From assembly GCA_964485405.1 (NCBI GenBank), contig CAZAJG010000033.1, positions 1 through 48,094 of the forward strand: 48,094 nt of DNA. Direction: 5' to 3'. Under the pieces are notes generated by a model. The model ran no database searches, was not told where the DNA came from, and worked only from the letters and a program-made list of their open reading frames with translations. Numbering within the stretch: the first letter of the stretch is position 1; each line of letters begins with the position of its first letter. This document shows positions 44,723 through 48,094 of this stretch, piece by piece. Position numbers and translations under genes: made by a program. Source of the stretch: CAKZNE01 sp964485405. GTDB taxonomy: Bacteria; Bacteroidota; Bacteroidia; Flavobacteriales; Schleiferiaceae.

Positions 44723-47700
44723 TTACTTAGTAATAACAAGCTTTTGAGACCGTACTGTTTTTCCAGCTTGCAAGGTAATAATGTAGCTACCAACAGATAA
44801 GTGGTTTACATCCAATTCCAACTCAGTTATCTCTCTATCCAGCTTACCAAATTTTTGAGCTTTAACCAACCTTCCGTTCAAATCTCTTATGGTTACTGAA
44901 ACATCCGTGGATTCACTAAGCTCTAAACCAACAGCCACCCTATTGGAAGCAGGATTTGGATAAACGTCTAAACCTTTCGCCTTTTTCGTTTCAGCTACCA
45001 CATATGGCTCTTCTACACTAATAAAGTTTGCTGTACTATTTGACTTAAATGCTCCTCTACCATGTGTTCCAGCATAAATACTGCCATCGTAATCATCAGA
45101 GTCTTTAAGGTCAAAACGAACTGCTCTATCTTGAACCAAATCAAATACCGGAACATTGGCTAAACCGCTATTCTCTTGAGTCCAGCTCACATTTGAACCA
45201 GCAGAGATATCCTCTGTAGTGTAAATACCTAAGTCCGTACCAATTATGAGTTGGTCTCTATTACCACTTTTTTCATTAAATAGTGCGGTGTAAACAGGCA
45301 TAGAAGGTAAGTCACCCTGAGCTGAGGTAAATGTTGGATTAGGACTCGCTCCATTGCTTGAATAGTAAACATATTGATTGTTTCCGTAATTACCTGCTGT
45401 TACCACAACTCGATCAGGATCGTTTGGATGAACAGCTATATCTGTAATCGTTCTTCCGCCAGCTGGTACAGAAACATTTCTTCTTATGATAACACTTGTA
45501 TTAGGTGCTGTGATAGATCCAGAAACATATGTATCTCTAACAGAGGTTGAAGCTTCATCTCTAGCATTGTTTAGGTTAGAAAGACGAATCACCTGACCTC
45601 CAGTAGTACCAATCCAAGCAATATCGCCATCAGCACTTACTTCTATAATAGAAGGTGTAACTCCTGGGCCAACCTTAGCTACTTGGTAATAAGTAGGTGT
45701 TAAGTTGATATTAGAAAGAACTCCTCTCGTCATCCAAACCCCACCATTCTCATTACCGTCAACTGCTCCAACAGCTGCTGGTAAACCTGATAAGCCTACA
45801 AAGAACATAGACTGAACAGGATCTTGAATTTTAATACTATCTCCTGATTCTAAGTTCCCAGGCAAAGTAAATTCTATAGGCATTTCATTAATGGCACTTG
45901 AAACATTAACAATTCCACCTGCATCATATCTCACTGCCGCTTTCGCTCTTATTTCTAAGTTTATACCTGCAGAGAAAGTAACTGAGAAATCACCATTTAG
46001 CGGATTAAAACTACCTGTACCATCTCCTACTAAATTTCCAGAAGCATCAGATCTTACTTCTAAAGCTCCAGCGCGGATAACAAAACCATCCGGAATAAAT
46101 TCTGCAGAATCTTGAGGAAGTGCTACAGTACCCGTGTAGGTTGCTCCTCCGTTTCCAAATCCAACACTCAAAGTAGCACTATCAGCTCTAAAAGTGATTG
46201 AATCTTGGCTATTAGGGTCGTCTAATTTTTCCCACAAGGTAAAAGGCGTTACGAAAGCTGAGAATCCAGGGTTTCCTGCAATCAGCTCTGGATCAAGATC
46301 ATTACTTAATACGAAAGAGAAAGATTCTACATCATCAATAGATCTACCAATTCTTCCATACTGCATTGCTTTGAAGCTAACATCTGGGTTTAATCTTGAT
46401 ATTGCCGCATAACCTCCATCTCCATCAACTAAAGTTCCTCTAAAGCTAATAGAAGCTGTACGGATTGCATTTCTCGGTTGAGGGCCATTTGGGTCTACAT
46501 AGAGAGTACCATTATCCTGAGTACCTCCCATAATCTCCCCATTAACACCTATCGCTATATTATAAAATTGAGTAGTAACGTATTCTCTCACTTCGTGTGT
46601 CCAAGTAAAACCATTATTGGTCGACTTAAAAATACCTCCATCATTACCTACAAAAACGGTTGTCGGCTCAGTTGGGTGAAAAACAATCTCATGATTATCG
46701 GCATGCACATAAAAAGGATTCGTTGGAGAATCATTTAAAGATGCGGCCTGCTGCCATCCACCAGAAGCACTCCACTCCCAAAAAGTTACACCACCTACAA
46801 AAATTCTTTCTTTATCAATAGGAGACACAGCTAAAGCATTGTTAAAAGTACCTTGTGTACCATGCGGATTCAGAGTTGAACTACTTGTACCAATTAACGT
46901 CCAACTAGAACCTCCGTCTTTAGACTGCCACGCTTCGTTAAAACTACCATTGTTATTTGTAGAAACAACATAAACATAGTTAGGATCTTGCGGAGATACT
47001 GCAATTCTCGCTCTAGGCCCGGAAGAAGGTAAATTGGTTACATTACTTACTGCATTGAAAGATCCAACATCTCCCGTAGTAGACTTATAAATAACAGCTC
47101 CCTCTTTTAACCACACGGTTCCGTCTGTTGCAACAACCATATCTGTTGCTCTATTAACAGATCCTGAACGTGCTTTAGTCCAAGTATCACCTGCATCGTC
47201 AGAGATATATAAACCGCCAATAGTAGCGGCATAAACTCGATTATCGTTGCTCGGATCAACAGCCAGTTTTCCTACAGTACCAAAAGCGGCACCTGTAACA
47301 TTTGGATTGGGTACTGTATTTGGCAATACATTAAACGTATTACCGCCATCAGTAGATTTATAGATACCTGCACCTAAAATTCCTTGAGATCTAGAACCTG
47401 AAGAAACATAATACATGCCTTCTCCAGTTCCAAAGTATATATCACCGCTATTAGGAGCTTGNNNNNNNNNNCAAGACTTACAACCGCTAGGTTATCTTGA
47501 AAGTCGTTTACTACAGTCCAGGAAGACCCCCCTGTAGTAGATTTAAACAATCCACCACTTACACATCCCGCATACATAATGTTAGGATCGTCTTTGTCAA
47601 AAAGTATCGCTCTTGTTCTACCACCATTGTTAGCAGGGCCCATATCTCTCCACTGAAGCCCTAGAGCTGAAGCAGATCCTTTTTTTCGCTTTAAGGATTG

Positions 47701-47928
47701 AGCTTGATCTCTAGCCGCTAAAACATCTTCAGCTGCTATTAAACCCGTATTCTGGTTGGCTCTCATGCCATTAATCCAGTCGATACCACCTTGAGCACCA
47801 TCTTCAAGGATTACTTCTTGTCTCGGTTGGTAGTAAGGTGAACCGTCTTTTTTTTCTGAATTTAAAAAGACCGCTGATAGGGTTACAGCTAAACCAATAA
47901 AACCAACGAATAGTATATTTTTCTTCAT
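44723..47928 (-). CDS. Sortilin/BNR-repeat T9SS-secreted protein; contains assembly gap
   Basis: About 1068 aa, broken by a 10-N gap at 47462-47471; the frames on both sides join as NLAVVSL then QAPNSGDIYFGTGEG. The signal peptide is residues 1-~22 (ILFVGFIGLAVTLSAVFL). Asp-box/BNR repeats of the form S-x-D-x-G-x-x-W recur (STTGGSSW, STDGGNTF, SDDAGDTW, SKDGGSSW, STNNGFTW), giving a VPS10/sortilin- or xyloglucanase-like beta-propeller. The C-terminus is a type A T9SS sorting domain (LDVYPNPASNRV to RSQKLVITK). Members bind or cleave glycans or mediate adhesion; catalytic residues could not be identified. It has its own promoter and terminator. Confidence 0.9.
47462..47471. other. Assembly gap (10 N) inside the BNR/sortilin-like gene
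   Basis: Ten N of unknown true length. The reading frame differs on the two sides, but the protein clearly continues. Confidence 0.97.
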
Positions 47929-47960
47929 CTACTGTTATTTTCTTTATTCAACAAGGGCTA

Positions 47961-47968
47961 CAAATATA
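47961..47968 (-). promoter_or_regulatory. Candidate -7 promoter element of the BNR/sortilin-like gene
   Basis: On the - strand TATATTTG (47968-47961) matches TAnnTTTG, 32 nt upstream of ATG 47928. It lies between the lipA stop and the gene. No clear -33 TTG was found. Confidence 0.5.
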
Positions 47969-47991
47969 ATTTACAAATAATTGATTTTAAC

Positions 47992-48094
47992 TTAAAATAA
48001 ATGTTGTTCTGCATGATAAGAAGATCTCACTAACGGACCGCTCTCTACATACTTAAAACCCATATCGTTACCAATTATTTTGTACTTCTCAAAT
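47992..48094 (-). CDS. lipA: Lipoyl synthase LipA, C-terminal fragment (runs off the window)
   Basis: Only the last 33 codons before the TAA stop (47994-47992) are in the window. The peptide contains GFKYVESGPLVRSSYHAEQ, which matches the conserved C-terminus of lipoyl synthase (SGPLVRSSYHA motif). LipA is a radical SAM enzyme that inserts two sulfurs into octanoyl groups on E2 and GcvH proteins. The window also encodes a lipoyl-bearing E2 protein and GcvT, but these are far away and no operon link is implied. The catalytic domain lies beyond the right edge. Confidence 0.88.
   Translation of the reverse strand, partial: FEKYKIIGNDMGFKYVESGPLVRSSYHAEQHLF

Overview
This window looks like chromosomal DNA of a member of the Bacteroidota, most likely a marine Flavobacteriales (Cryomorphaceae-like) bacterium. 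The evidence is low GC, three very large secreted proteins ending in type IX secretion (T9SS) sorting domains with the YPNP-type motif, Bacteroidota-type promoters (TTG-N18-20-TAnnTTTG), and typical Bacteroidota versions of GAPDH, SSS symporters and PIG-L proteins. Four runs of N (three of exactly 10 bases, one of 142) all fall inside genes, so this is a scaffolded draft. Several apparently split reading frames are assembly gaps, not biology.

Layout. 1-283: two and a bit copies of a ~127-bp repeat with internal hairpins. 375-7767 (+): a histidine kinase with a cyclic-nucleotide-binding-like sensor, a three-part receiver/glutaredoxin-like/thioredoxin-reductase-like protein, a frameshifted bestrophin channel, the ergothioneine genes egtB and egtD, and a serine hydrolase. 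7826-8614 (+): a sulfotransferase. 8580-12880 (-): a PIG-L deacetylase-like secreted protein, a newly noticed 36-aa single-helix membrane protein and an SSS symporter, tightly packed. 13063-17933 (+): subtilisin-like T9SS protease. 17975-19430 (-): second SSS symporter. 19500-24410 (+): recR followed by three overlapping or abutting envelope-glycan genes (GT-C-like membrane protein, GT2 fused to a sugar-transferase-like half, PhyH-type dioxygenase). 24496-27221 (+): E2 acyltransferase, DEDDh exonuclease, FAH-family hydrolase. 27324-32150 (+): 1608-aa T9SS surface protein. 32318-34933 (+): clpB. 34930-38188 (-): dapF, a GNAT acetyltransferase and a seven-heme cytochrome with TPRs, each overlapping the next by 4 nt. 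38308-41349 (+): HtrA-type protease and long-form GAPDH. 41421-44605 (-): universal-stress-like protein, MiaE-like hydroxylase, single-domain response regulator and gcvT. 44723-47928 (-): BNR/sortilin-like T9SS protein. 47992-48094 (-): C-terminal end of lipA.

How the genes work together. The first 7 kb has a redox flavour: a probable phosphorelay onto a flavoprotein whose usual redox cysteines are missing, followed by ergothioneine synthesis. The PIG-L/small membrane protein/symporter group looks like a hydrolyse-and-import unit. The dapF operon links peptidoglycan precursor synthesis to an N-acetyltransferase and a periplasmic multiheme cytochrome. The most promising undescribed items are the kinase/flavoprotein pair, the 36-aa putative symporter partner, and the GT2/sugar-transferase-like chimera with its dioxygenase.
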